From: Morinoia aosen
Lineage: Eukaryota; Arthropoda; Malacostraca; Amphipoda; Talitridae
Assembly (NCBI GenBank): GCA_030386875.1
Contig: CM059576.1
Span: 20,315,058 to 20,379,057 of the forward strand
Reading direction: 5' to 3'
DNA length: 64,000 bases
Shown here piece after piece: positions 12,449-23,378 of the stretch; the first letter of the stretch is position 1, and every line of letters begins with the position of its first letter. A program made the position numbers and the translations under genes. Below the pieces are notes generated by a model that was not told the DNA's origin, searched no databases, and saw only the letters and a program-made list of their open reading frames with translations.

Positions 12449-12465
12449 TTCACTCAGAGAAATCT

Positions 12466-12497
12466 TGACACACCCAGGTGTGTCAACCTTGACGCAC
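12466..12497. repeat. Left subterminal repeats of the 10.9-kb element
   Basis: TGACACAC (12466-12473), GTGTGTCA (12478-12485) and TGACGCAC (12490-12497) form a hairpin-capable cluster 15 bp from the terminus. The same words occur at the opposite end, which is the usual arrangement of transposase binding sites in CACTA elements. Confidence 0.75.
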
Positions 12498-14735
12498 TCA
12501 CAGGTCGGGCGAGAGAGTAAAGTCACGGCCAGGAAGACATAAGTATCAGTTACCTGTTTGGGGGTTTTGTTGATCCAAATTTCACATTTTCAAGAAAATA
12601 TTCAATTATTAAGTCATAACAATTATATGTAGGCAAATATATGTCCAGTTTCTTTCACTTTTCGAAGTTAATGAGGTGAATGATGGAAAAATGTTAAGTA
12701 ATTGCGTACGTTTTTTTGCACGCATAAACGAATTTATTCAGTTCATTCCAAGATATAAGATTTCACTTCAAGTGACAAGTTTCTTGCGTTTTGGGACTAT
12801 GTGTACCACTAGGTAAATCACTTATTTCCATACCCGTTTAAATTATTGACAGTTTATCTAAATCAAAATCTTTTCAAAAGAAAAATATTTACATTACGAG
12901 CTGAAATGTTATCACGCATTTGTATTTCTCACATATCTCAGGAAGTATAAAATGTGTGCAAGCAGTGAAATCTATTTCCCAATTCTGCCACTTGCAACGT
13001 AACCAAACCAACTATTTACAACCGCAAAAACGCGGTGAACGTGTTAATAACTAAAATGCAAGATATTAATGCCGATATACGAGAAGGAACTCACTATGAA
13101 AAATTCATAATGCAACACTTGTTTACGACTCAAGCTTGTAGGTGTAATAAATTAACTAGCACTTTCAGCAGAAGTATGCTGTTAAATTAGACGTGGCCTT
13201 TCACATTAAGAAAATGAAGTGCTTGCTAGAATGAAAATTATTAAGAAATAGCGCATGATGAGTGAAATTATCTCCAGTTCGTCGATCACTGATCTATTTA
13301 TCAAGTACCGAAGTAAATAGCTCATTTGTGCTGTTTTCAACTTCGTGAGAAGCAACCGCAGCTCACGCAGATATCCCGCGGCCTCGCCTCCATGCATGCA
13401 TGCAATGTATGACTAATTAGTATCTGTCAGCCTGTCATTGTGAGTGGTCACGGGTGCAAGTGTAATCCGCTAAGCACCCATATCTAGCGTAGTTTCGTAA
13501 GAAAGTGGAGTCCACTTTCTTTGTGGTCTCATTCAAGATCCGAGGGATTTGTTTGGTGTATGAAGAAAGCCATATGTACTTGTGTACCTTTAATGACAAA
13601 TTGTATTCAATTACTATTCGGCTTCATTTGGCGGCTTCATTTCTGGCCGCCATTATTTTTGTACCTGGGCTAGTTCATTCGCTTCATGATGATAACCTGA
13701 AAGTCATTCGTTCCGAAGCCTTATTAATGTTTTGATTTCATTCCATTTCTAAAGAGGATATGTATTTGTGCGTGAGATGTGATTGTTTTATGCATCAGCC
13801 GAAGTACGGGCTCGTAAGTTGATAGATTACTGGTGACTCATCTAACGTCGTCATGCGACCTTGGCGTTCAAGTTCAAGGTCGCGTCCTCGACGGTTCGAA
13901 TTTCTTGATCGTTTGCAGAATAAATAGTGCCTAATAATTCATGTTGGCATATATATAAATGGGTTTGAATTACTGGTTATTAATTTTTAATGATGCAAAT
14001 GTGGATAGAAGTAATTAATTAGAATGGAAAGCAACAGGAATGAAATATAAAACCATGTATTCCAGTTTCATGTGTGTGGGACATGGATCAACTTTTGCAG
14101 TCAAAATCATGTTATTATTTTGAAAGGTATTGAATGAATAATCAGCAAAAGTATTATGATAAGATAAAATCAGATATGATTTGATTATTTTACTGAAAAT
14201 TATCATTGATTTGAAAATTCATTTAAATGCAGCCACGGTATATGTATCTTGCTTTGGAAAATTCATTTATCCAATCATGCTCATGAAATTTCAAGTTCAA
14301 TATTACATTCAACAATGGCCATATGTTTAAAAAAAATAGCCTTGAAGAAAACAAAACAAGCTGGTATAAAACTATATTACCTGATTTTTTGGACTAGTTA
14401 GGTTAAAGTTATTAGTCACACTAAAAGAACCTGGTGTAACCATGAATGTAATTTTTTTACAATTATTATTGGCTTTAGTCATATTGTTGGATAGCCTAAC
14501 TGTTTTCTTTTTGCTTGCTTTTCATTAAGACCTTACTTGATACTCATTTGGTATGTTCTTTTCCAAAATATATCCTAATTTGTTTTAAAAGTTTTTGATA
14601 CTTTTTCAGCATTTGAAAATGAATTACAAACAGTGTTCCCTCTATTCATGCAAGTCCAGATTTATAGCTTCACTTGAATATTATTCAACTAAACAGATCA
14701 TTGGCCCAGTAATGGCTTGATAAAATTATTCTCAG
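12498..14735. other. Non-coding interior of the 10.9-kb element, left part
   Basis: AT-rich sequence without a recognised gene. Open frames at 13206-13397 (minus) and 13505-13735 (plus) show no family motif. A GGTTCGAA word near 13894 has no tRNA-like partner sequence. Confidence 0.4.
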
Positions 14736-16740
14736 TTCCTTCAACTTGTGCTCGGAGTGAGCTTTCTCCATCAACCAATGGTTTTGAGTTCACTCAATCA
14801 AGGACGAAAACTCATGTGAGTACTACTGCTCATTATATTATTAGTGCTTCAATTTTCTCTGCATGAAATTCTTATAATTGATTAATGGATTAGCCTATAT
14901 TAATTATTAGGTTATTAACTTGTAAATGGTACATAAATTATTGAAAATAGTTTTTCTTCTAATCCAATTTCAGTAGAGTTTACTGATTAGTAGGTATGGG
15001 AAAGAAAGGCTTTAACTAAAGCGTAACATAGGACCCAAACATGCACGTGAAAGTATTTCTATTAATTTTCTGTAGTTTGATGTTTTGTACAGAATATTGT
15101 TAATGTAAATATCTATAAATAATGACTTTATAGCAGCCCTCTCCAGGGTATATACCTACAGAATAGGATATGAGAAGACTGTCCTCAGAAAAGCTTGTTA
15201 TAATGAAATAATTGTACACAACTTCCAACTCAAAAGTGCTTGATAATCAATGAAAATTAAAAACTTTGTTACAGTCTACAATTCTTTTTAACATGTTTAG
15301 GCTACAGAGGATTTTTTTTATGCAAAATGAAGAAAAGTAGAATTAAATTCTTTGTTATCTTCAAAATAAATGTTTTGACTTACTTCAATATATGTGACAG
15401 CCGAGTTCATACTGTATATATGTATAGATAATCAAAGCAACAAATATGCTGAACATAGAGTTGCCATTTTGCTTTACCAATTCATAATTCATGATTGGAA
15501 ATTCTTGAAACTAAAATAGATCCAATCAGAAGTTGATTTTGATAAGAAGATGTGGATTGCACTTATGTTTTCTGCACAAATAAATGAAGAATGAACATAG
15601 TTTAAGGTATAATAGCTTGAATAGGTTTGTTAGAAGAAGTACTTTAGTATTAATTTCTAACCAATAATTACGTCTGACAATATAAAGTTACTGTCTACAT
15701 TTCCATGTTCCAGAGTAACTGGAATTAACTATTCGTAAAAATTCGTAAATTTTAACATTGGGTTTCCGCACGTATGTTTCGCGAATTCCGCACACAACGA
15801 AGGTGGGCGAGCATTGACGTTCGTCCACAAAATGAAAATTTTGGCTATCGGATGTTTCACATTGTGATGATGAAAATAAAACACAATAATAATTGTTCGA
15901 CGAAAACTCTCTAGGTGAGGAAAAAAATCATGCGAGAGTATATTTTTTGTCTTTCTTGAATAATAACATAACCTTAACTTTTTCAGATATGCATTGAATT
16001 CGTGGGAATCACTGAGATGAATATCATCGATGCAATGCGAGGGAATCTCCTGAAAATATGCAGCTGGAATACTTCAAGTGTCTCGTGAGGTGTCCATACC
16101 TCGCCCTGTGAAGACAAGTAAAAAGGTAAGAATTTCATTCTATTGTTATTTTGGCAGTTTTTGTCCCTCAATTATTAAGAAAAAAATGAAAATGAAACAT
16201 TTGTCTTCTAAAGGCAGTTGTTAAAATAGTCCACAAGCGAACGCAAGAATGAAGGCAAAAGTTTCATTTGAAAAAAGTGAAAATTATTTGTTGTAATTTC
16301 ATAATTATTCCTTCATTGTAGAGTTGGCGTGCAGAGTATAGATTAAATTATTACACTAATGAAGGAATCCTGGATTTCGCTGCTGTCTTGGAGATAAATA
16401 TTTTTTAACGAATATTGACCCAGTGTTAAATCATAACAAGTAATTACCCATCAAGTCAGTCTTCATATGGAAGATATTAGAGATATGAAGATCTAGAAAA
16501 ATGGGTATTTAAACCCATCATGTTCGTACTACAATGCAAGGAAATCTATTTTAACCCTACGTTATGACTGAAAATGTAGTCGAGCGTTATTATCATAAGC
16601 ATATCATGGCTGCTTATGAGCATACAAACGACCAAGCAAGCATTTAAACAAACTAAATTATAAAATTTTTATTGAATTCAGGTCAAATTTCTCAAGATTA
16701 TAAATGACACACATACTAAAATTTTTCTTTTTTCACCCAG

Positions 16741-16934
16741 GAGCCATTACCGATGATCATCTTCGACGGTCCAACCATTTGGCTCCAGCCACATGCGAGA
16801 GACTTGTGGCAGAAGGAGGAGAGGTCTGCGCTTTTGAAGGACGCTGACATAGCAGTCGGGCTTGGAAGTTACTACGGTTTCGATTGCTGCCATCCTAAAT
16901 GCTGCTGCGCGACTTTCCATAAGATAAAACTCAA
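16741..16934 (+). CDS. Exon-like open block, 194 bp, product unknown
   Basis: This is the best of the four blocks. A pyrimidine tract and CAG precede it, and a consensus GTAAGT follows. The frame from GAG is open throughout (EPLPMIIFDGPTIWL..., then a Cys cluster CCHPKCCC, ending HKIKL). Its base composition is visibly more GC-rich than the surrounding AT-rich DNA, as expected of coding sequence. No known domain is recognised. Confidence 0.35.
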
Positions 16935-16975
16935 GTAAGTGACAATTAGGTCTCGTCTTCAGACTACACCTTTTC

Positions 16976-17140
16976 ACTTCAAATTAATCCAAGTCAAATT
17001 CGAATTAATCCAAGTCAAGTTAGAATAATCCAAGCCTACTTCAAATTAATTCAAGTCAAGTTCAGTTTAATCCAAGTCAAGCTCCATTTGATCCAAGCCA
17101 AAGTTAAATTAACCCAAGTGAAATTCAAATTGATATAACC
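16976..17140 (-). repeat. Degenerate 21-bp satellite fragment, reverse orientation
   Basis: About seven diverged copies of TTCAAATTAATCCAAGTCAAG, the complement of the unit that forms the large array at 19886-21576. They follow the exon-like block at 16741-16934. Confidence 0.8.
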
Positions 17141-17415
17141 CTAAGGTGGAGTCGAAGTCATTAGCTGTACAACTGTGATTAAATACTTGTTCAGAAAATT
17201 TAGGTATTGACTACCCAGTTCTTAATTCAAGGTACACTCCGCATTATACTCTGTCTAACGAAGATAGTGAAATTCACGGCACTCATGTCCCCTACAAACT
17301 TACCTATTTAGTATAACTTCTTAATTATTCAAACAGTCTCCTTTGTATCATTCATGAAAAAAAAATTAAAATTTCATTATAAAGCAGAACTTCCCTTTCT
17401 AGTTCCAGGTTGCGT

Positions 17416-17431
17416 TGATCAGCTGATCAAG
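17416..17431. repeat. 16-bp perfect palindrome
   Basis: TTGATCAGCTGATCAA is a perfect palindrome, followed about 20 bp later by a related GATTAGCTGATC. It lies inside the 10.9-kb element and its function is unknown. Confidence 0.7.
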
Positions 17432-17519
17432 GTTCAGTGTTGATTAGCTGATCTCTGAGCAGATCAAACAATTCATAGCATAAGTTGTAGGAGGCATTAT
17501 AAAGGCAATAGGATACTGC

Positions 17520-18110
17520 TGGGTTACCTCATCTATTGATAGGCCTTTGAGACTTCTTTCTTTCGCAACCACCTGGATTTTTAGTTTTCATATCCTCTTC
17601 GTTGACTTTCATGCCTTTTCTTTTTCTATTGCAATACTAACCTGCTGTTTTAATGTGCAGTGTACCCTTGGTGGGAATCCTTTCGTGCATAAGTTCAATG
17701 TTTTTTAACAGTCGATACTAAATGTTTGTCCCCTCAGGGGGATACAGCTGTTGTATCTATGGGAATTAGCGCTCCCAGGGGGACAATGTGAGGGCCCGAG
17801 CTGAGAGTTAGCTAAGTAAGCTTCTTTTTTTTGTTGGAATAGAATAGGTTTTTGTTTTGTTACGGACCATCTTTTTTCGGTTCACTGCTGTGTTGTTTTT
17901 CACCACCTACTACTTTTTTCTTGAACTTTGATCTTGTTTCATGAACTTCTTTCTCATCTTACTGTTTCTGTGCCTTTTCTGCATAGATTCTACGATCCCT
18001 CAACTCCATACTAGATGGCGCCTTCTTCCTTCCTCTCTTTGGATTGAATTTGTTGCGGATAGGGGGGCTTAAACTAACTATTGATCTAATCTAATCTACT
18101 AAATGTGTGT
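17520..18110 (+). repeat. Interspersed C/T-rich repeat family, longest copy
   Basis: It shares GGGGGATACA-CT-TTGTATCTATGG, TTAGCGCTCCCAGG and a tail GCGGAT..GGGGGCTTAAACT...GATCTAATCT with 25865-26250, and shorter parts with 25355-25650, 31115-31325, 31600-31890 and 54120-54182. It has no coding capacity and no clear TIR. It is probably a SINE-like or MITE-like family, class unassigned. Confidence 0.75.
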
Positions 18111-18815
18111 CTCTTCTCCTTGCTTTCTTTGGATCGCGTGTGTTGTGGTTAAGAGAATCTTAATATTAAGCGTACGAATAAATTATTAATGAAAATTAAT
18201 AACTGAACTTCAGCAAGACCACGAATCTGACCCTACAGATTAATTACACTGTTATGAAGTTGTGTCTACCTATGCCATAGATGCTCATCAAAGCAACAGT
18301 TTTACTAACATCATATAAAAAATGTGTTTAATTTTTGATAAAAATTTATTGCATGTATTCTTACTTGAGCAGGACAGGCTAGCAGGATCCGGTGCCCGTA
18401 ACTCGACCAGGAGATGCGACAACCTCGTCCAGTCCTCACCTCCACCAAAAGATCTCGGTATCGCTGCCAGTGGCCGTCAACACATCCGAGTCATGGCCAT
18501 TTGACATAGCTTAAGGTTGCGTTGTGGAATTTTAGTTTGGTGTAAACATTTTTCGTTCAAACTCGTATGTAGATCCAAAGGAACACGCTTACTTTACAGT
18601 GAATGAGAATTTCATTTGTGCGATAATAAGAAATTATTTCACCGTTTCAGAATAGAGAGAATGTTAACTTATGTTGCATGAGACCTTTTTCGTGAACTTG
18701 AAGTAAATATGATACTAATAGGATTAATGTAGCCTTTCGCTTGTCCATACATTCTCTAATTTATGTAGAAATTTCCGTACTATTGTAAAAAAAATTAATG
18801 GTCACCACACCTTTT

Positions 18816-20008
18816 TCAGTTCAAATTAATCCAAGTCAAGTTCAAATTAATTCAAGTCAAGGTCAAATTAATCCAAGTCAAGTTCAAATTCATTCAAGTA
18901 ACAATCGAATTAATCCAACCCTCAGTTGAGTTAAAAAATTATACCATCACTTGTTAATTCGAGCTTTTTTTCTTATATATGGAACTATTGGAAGTGATGA
19001 GCAAGACAGGTTTCGAGGTTTTATTTACACTCGAATATATTTATATACGGGAAATTTCACTTTATCACATGTATGAAATCATATACGCAAATAAAAAAGA
19101 TTATCATTGGACGGTATGTAGTTTAATCTTTAAAAGAAATATTGAAATGCGATTCACTGAGTACGAATGTACGATTCCGTTTGATTACAATTCAAAGGTG
19201 TACATTACTACACTGATACATTCATGCATTAGCAATGAAAATATTGCCATCCATTCTAATTCCGTGTTAGTCAATGTGGAGAAATGTAGGATCCTCTTAC
19301 AATACACAATAATAATACAAAAACAATATTTCTAACTTAATGCTGATTTTATTTGTGTGTGTTTACATTTCGATACATGATGCTTTCAAGACTTAAATAA
19401 CTTTTATGATAATCATTTAATAAATATTCAAGTCTTGATAAAATTATATATTGAATTGTAAACACACACAAATAATATCAGCATTATGTTAGAATTATTG
19501 TTTCTTGTATTATTATTGTGTATTGTAAATGGACCCTACATTTCTTCACATTGACTAACAAGGAATTAAAATGGATGGTAATATTTTCATTGCTAGTGCA
19601 GGAATATATCTGGGTAGTAATGTAATTGTACTCAAATGGAATCGTACATTAGTACTCAGTGAATCGCATTTCTATATTCCTTTTAAAGTTTAAATCTACA
19701 TATCGTCCAATGATAACCTTTTGTATTTGCGTATATAAATATATACGTACACGTATATAAATATATTCGAGTGTAAATAAAACCTCGAAACCTGTCTTGC
19801 TCATCACATCCAATAGATCCATATATAACACAAAAAAGCTCGAATTAACAAGTGATGGTATAATTTTTTAACTCAACTGAGGGTATGATTAATTTGATTG
19901 TTACTTGCATTAATTTGAACTTGACTTGGATTACGTCGAACATGACTTTGATTAATTTTGAATTTGACTTGGATTAATTTGAATTTGACTTGGATTAATT
20001 TGAACTTG
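18816..20008. repeat. Imperfect 1.2-kb inverted repeat with satellite at both ends
   Basis: The symmetry centre is near 19412: CAAGACTT at 19387 pairs with AAGTCTTG at 19430. The arms are about 560-590 bp and roughly 90 percent similar by eye. They include a TATATGGA..CTATTGGA..TGATGAGCAAGACAGG segment on the left and its complement on the right. Each outer edge carries the 21-bp satellite unit, in opposite orientations (18816-18935 left, 19886 onward right). Short open frames in the arms mirror each other and are not evidence of a gene. Confidence 0.85.
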
Positions 20009-21576
20009 ACTTGGATTAATATGAACTAGTCTTGATTAATTTGAACTTGACTTGGGTTAATTTGAACTTAACTTGGGTTAATTTGAACTTGACTAGGATT
20101 AATTTGAACTTGACTTGGATTAATTTGAACTTGACTTGGGTTAATTTGAACTTGACTTGGATTAATTTGAACTTGACTTGGATTAATTTGAACTTGACTT
20201 GGATTAATTTGAACTTGACTTGGATTAATTTAAACTTGACTTGGATTAATTTAAACTTGACTTGGATTAATTTGAACTTGACTTGGGTTAATTTGAACTT
20301 GACTTGGATTAATTTGAACTTGACTTGAATTAATTTGAACTTGACTTGGATCAATTTGAACTTGACTTGGATTAATTTGAACTTGACTTGGATTAATTTG
20401 AGCTTGACTTGGATTAATTTGAGCTTGACTTGGATTAATTTGAACTTGACTTGGATTAATTTGAACTTGACTTGGGTTAATTTGAACTTGACTTGGATTA
20501 ATTTGAACTTGACTTGGATTAATTTGAACTGGACTTGAATTAATTTGAACTTGACTCGGATTAATTTGAACTTGACTTGGATTAATTTGAACTTGACTTG
20601 GATTAATTTGAACTTGACTTGGATTAATTTGAACTTAACTTGGATTAATTTGAACTTAACTTGGATTAATTTGAACTTGACTTGGATTAATTTGAACTTG
20701 ACTTGGATTAATTTGAATTTAACTTGGATTAATTTGAACTTGACTTGGAATAATTTGAACTTGACTTGGATTAATTTGAACTTGACTTGGATTAATTTGA
20801 ACTTGACTTGGATTAATTTGAACTTGACTTGGATTAATTTGAACTTGACTCGGATTAATTTGAACTTTATTCGGATTAATTTGAACTTTACTCGGATTAA
20901 TTCGAACTTGACTCGGATTTATTCGAACTTGACTTGGATTTATTCGAACTTGACTTGGATTTATTCGAACTTGACTTGGATTTATTCGAACGTGACTTGG
21001 ATTTATTCGAACTTGACTTGGATTTATTCGAACTTGACTTGGATTAATTTGAACTTGACTTGGATTATATTGAACTTGGCTTGGATTATATTGAACTTTA
21101 CTTGGATTATATTGAACTTGACTTGGATTTATTCGAACTTGACTTGGATTTATTCGAACTGGACTTGGATTTATTCGAACTGGACTTGGATTAATTTGAA
21201 CTTGACTTGGATTATATTGAACTTGACTTGGATTTATTCGAACTTGACTTGGATTAATTTGAACTTGACTTTGATTAATTTGAACTTGACTTTGATTTAT
21301 TCGTATTTACTTCGATTAGTTTGAACTTGACTTGGTTTAAATTGAACTTGACTTGTATTACATTGAACTTGACTTGGATTAAATTCAACTTGACTTGGAT
21401 TAAATTGAACTTGACTTGTATTAAATTGAACTTGACTTGGATTAAATTGAACTTGACTCTGATTAAATTGAACTTGGCTTGGATTAATTTGAACTTGACT
21501 TGGATTAATTTGAACTTGACTTGAATTAAATTGAACTTGATTTGGATTGAATTGAACTTGACTTAGATTAATTTGA
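19886..21576 (+). repeat. 21-bp satellite array, about 80 copies
   Basis: The consensus unit is TTAATTTGAACTTGACTTGGA (21 bp). Because 21 is divisible by three, the array gives long artificial open frames with heptapeptide repeats on both strands. Variants cluster regionally: the central and distal part has ATTTATTCGAA (about 20910-21040 and 21125-21190), ATTATATTGAA (about 21065-21120) and ATTAAATTGAA (about 21335-21470). This pattern suggests local amplification of variant units. Confidence 0.95.
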
Positions 21577-21579
21577 AGT

Positions 21580-23230
21580 GAAAAAGGAGTAAAATTATCT
21601 GATTTTATAGCGTACATTTCCTTTAACTGCGATTAGTAATATGTTATGTTCTATTACTCGTGTAAAAAATACTATTATTAAGCTGTTTAGCCACAGTTAT
21701 TATAAGAATTCTTATAAGTGATGAAATCGGATAGAATTCTTTTGGCTGGTACAACTTGAAGAATATTTTCTCTACAGCAGTGTAAGACTTTGTCCAATTC
21801 TGCAACAACTCCTGTTTTTTACGGAACCCAAAGTGAAAAATAAAATATTTTCCGTTCGTTCGAAAGTTCCTGGATTTATTCAGGAACGTTCAAACAGACG
21901 TTTGAATATTTGATTCTTCATTTTCATTTCGTTACTTGTGTACAAGTGGAGAACTTGACCGGTATAAATAATTGTCAAAGTTTTTATTGAATGAAAACAT
22001 AATCATTCTGTGTGGAGATGAATCATGATTTCATTTGAGCGAGATAAGTGTTTGGAAAGTTATTTTAATTTTCACAATGAAATCTTTTCACCTTTGCTTA
22101 AGACATGCGTTATTTTACAATAACTTAAATTAATTATGAAACTAATAGCAGAACTAAATTATTTCCTTCCGTATGAATATTTCAAGGTTCACCTGGAAAT
22201 GAGTATAGAGCAGAATTTTTTTATTTAACTTAGAGTTCCATAATATAATAATACTCTACATTAACTTGATCTGTGATTGATAGAAAAATATTTTATTTCT
22301 TTCTTGTGTAAAATGCGATTTAACATCTCTAAAGGTATTGCGAGAAAGTGGAATGTTACTCGTGTGACTTTTGTTTTGGGAACTTTTCGTTTCAAAATAG
22401 AGAATTCTTGTACTATAGCGTGAGACCTTTACGTTTCATATTAAATATGAAATTAAAATTGAAAAAATATGTTTTTAATTGCTAGGACATTTCTTGATTA
22501 CGCATGCGGAAAGGTTCTCACAGATGTACACAGAATTTGTCCTAAATGTTGAATAATTTTTATCACTTCCAGTTCTAAGTAGATAAACATTTAGTGCTGA
22601 ATTTGTTTCACCTTTTTTAGTGTTTAGACTTCAACTATTAATTTTCTGAGCAATGAATACCGAGAAAATGTGTATTTCAGTGTTGAATAAAATGGGCGAA
22701 CTGAACTGATGCTGTTTTTATTTGAATGAATGAAGGATGTGGTCATGTTTAAGCCTACCTTTAGCGCGTGAAAGTTCTTAGTTATTTAGAATACAATTCG
22801 TAATGAATTCAGGGCTTTCTTCGTTCGATGAATGTATAGGTATTGTAACCGTCACAGTGATTCAAGCTCATGTATCGTTAATATACATTTAACATTGTTG
22901 TGAAGTTATTGAAGCTGTTCTCAATTTATTTGCTGATTTCAAATAATCTGTTCTACTCAATAAATCTTTGAAGTTTCTCTACACTACGGTATGCAATGCT
23001 TTAATGCTGTCTGTAAAATTGCTCAATACGCTGACTTTATTAAGAACTGATTTTGTTCTGTGGAAATATAGTGATAATTTTGAATTTGAAAGTCAAGAGT
23101 TGATAAACCATAAGCCTCAAATACTCGTAGTTCAATAATCCTGTTTAACCATTTTTCTTGGTCCACGGGCGAGTCAGAGCGGTATGGTAGGAGTAAGTTA
23201 AATCTATGTTTTAGGTTCCGTAGATTTCCC
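21580..23230. other. Non-coding interior of the 10.9-kb element, right part
   Basis: AT-rich sequence with no open frame of note, no repeat copy seen elsewhere in the window and no RNA gene recognised. Confidence 0.45.
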
Positions 23231-23234
23231 CTAG

Positions 23235-23352
23235 GTGTGTCATGACGGCCCTAAGTGTGTCATATAACACACTTAAGTGTGTCATGTCGCCTCCATGACA
23301 CACAATTGTGTGCCGGTTTTGCGACAAACGTATGACACGCTTAAGTGTGTCA
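23235..23352. repeat. Right subterminal repeats of the 10.9-kb element
   Basis: GTGTGTCA occurs at 23235, 23255, 23277 and 23345, TGACACAC at 23296 and TGACACGC at 23333. Several are arranged as ACACTTAAGTGTGT palindromes. Together with the three left-end copies they frame the element and are the expected kind of transposase binding sites. Confidence 0.8.
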
Positions 23353-23378
23353 AAATGACCCTATATTTTTTCTCAGTG

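Larger units (their letters stand above)
8324..12450 (-). mobile_element. I-like LINE, 3' part (end of ORF1, ORF2, 3' tail)
   Basis: This is the downstream portion of a minus-strand non-LTR retrotransposon. It holds the last part of ORF1, a complete but damaged ORF2 and a short 3' UTR ending in a tetranucleotide-like (AAGT/GTAA) tail at 8324-8342. The upstream portion is at 23379-24745, on the far side of a 10.9-kb insertion. Joined, the element is about 5.5 kb, normal for an I-type LINE. The RNase H domain after the reverse transcriptase points to the I/LOA group rather than Jockey proper. Confidence 0.87.
14736..18504 (+). other. Candidate spliced transcription unit inside the 10.9-kb element (four exon-like blocks)
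   Basis: Four blocks have good splice signals on the plus strand. Block 1 is 14736-14815 (acceptor ATTATTCTCAG, donor GTGAGT). Block 2 is 15987-16125 (acceptor CTTTTTCAG, donor GTAAGA). Block 3 is 16741-16934 (acceptor TTTTTTCACCCAG, donor GTAAGT). Block 4 is 18378-18504 (acceptor GCAGGACAG, ending at a TGA). An open frame crosses blocks 2-4: the last part of block 2 ends in phase 0, block 3 runs open and ends in phase 2, and block 4 continues in phase to ...RVMAI-stop. Block 2 has an in-frame stop in its first half in that frame, so the start is unclear. I do not recognise the product. It may be a captured gene fragment, a decayed element gene or a non-coding RNA. Confidence 0.35.
12451..23378. 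mobile_element. 10.9-kb CACTA/CMC-like insertion inside LINE ORF1
   Basis: The left end reads CACTCAGAGAAA. The right end read inward reads CACTGAGAAAAA. Both continue to TTGACACAC within 15-40 bp. The 2-bp sequence TT flanks both sides (12449-12450 and 23379-23380). Removing the insertion and one TT rejoins ORF1 in frame. CACTR termini, short TSD and repeated subterminal motifs in both orientations are hallmarks of CACTA/Chapaev/Mirage transposons. No transposase is recognisable, so it is probably a large non-autonomous derivative. It contains exon-like blocks, an interspersed repeat copy, a large inverted repeat and a satellite array. The class is inferred; the insertion itself is well supported. 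Confidence 0.82.

Noticed and set aside
13860..13930. GGTTCGAA word as a tRNA or SINE B box
   Set aside because: No A box at the right distance and no tail.
20032..21324. Long open frames in the 21-bp satellite
   Set aside because: Unit length is a multiple of three and lacks stops; heptapeptide repeats on both strands are artefacts.
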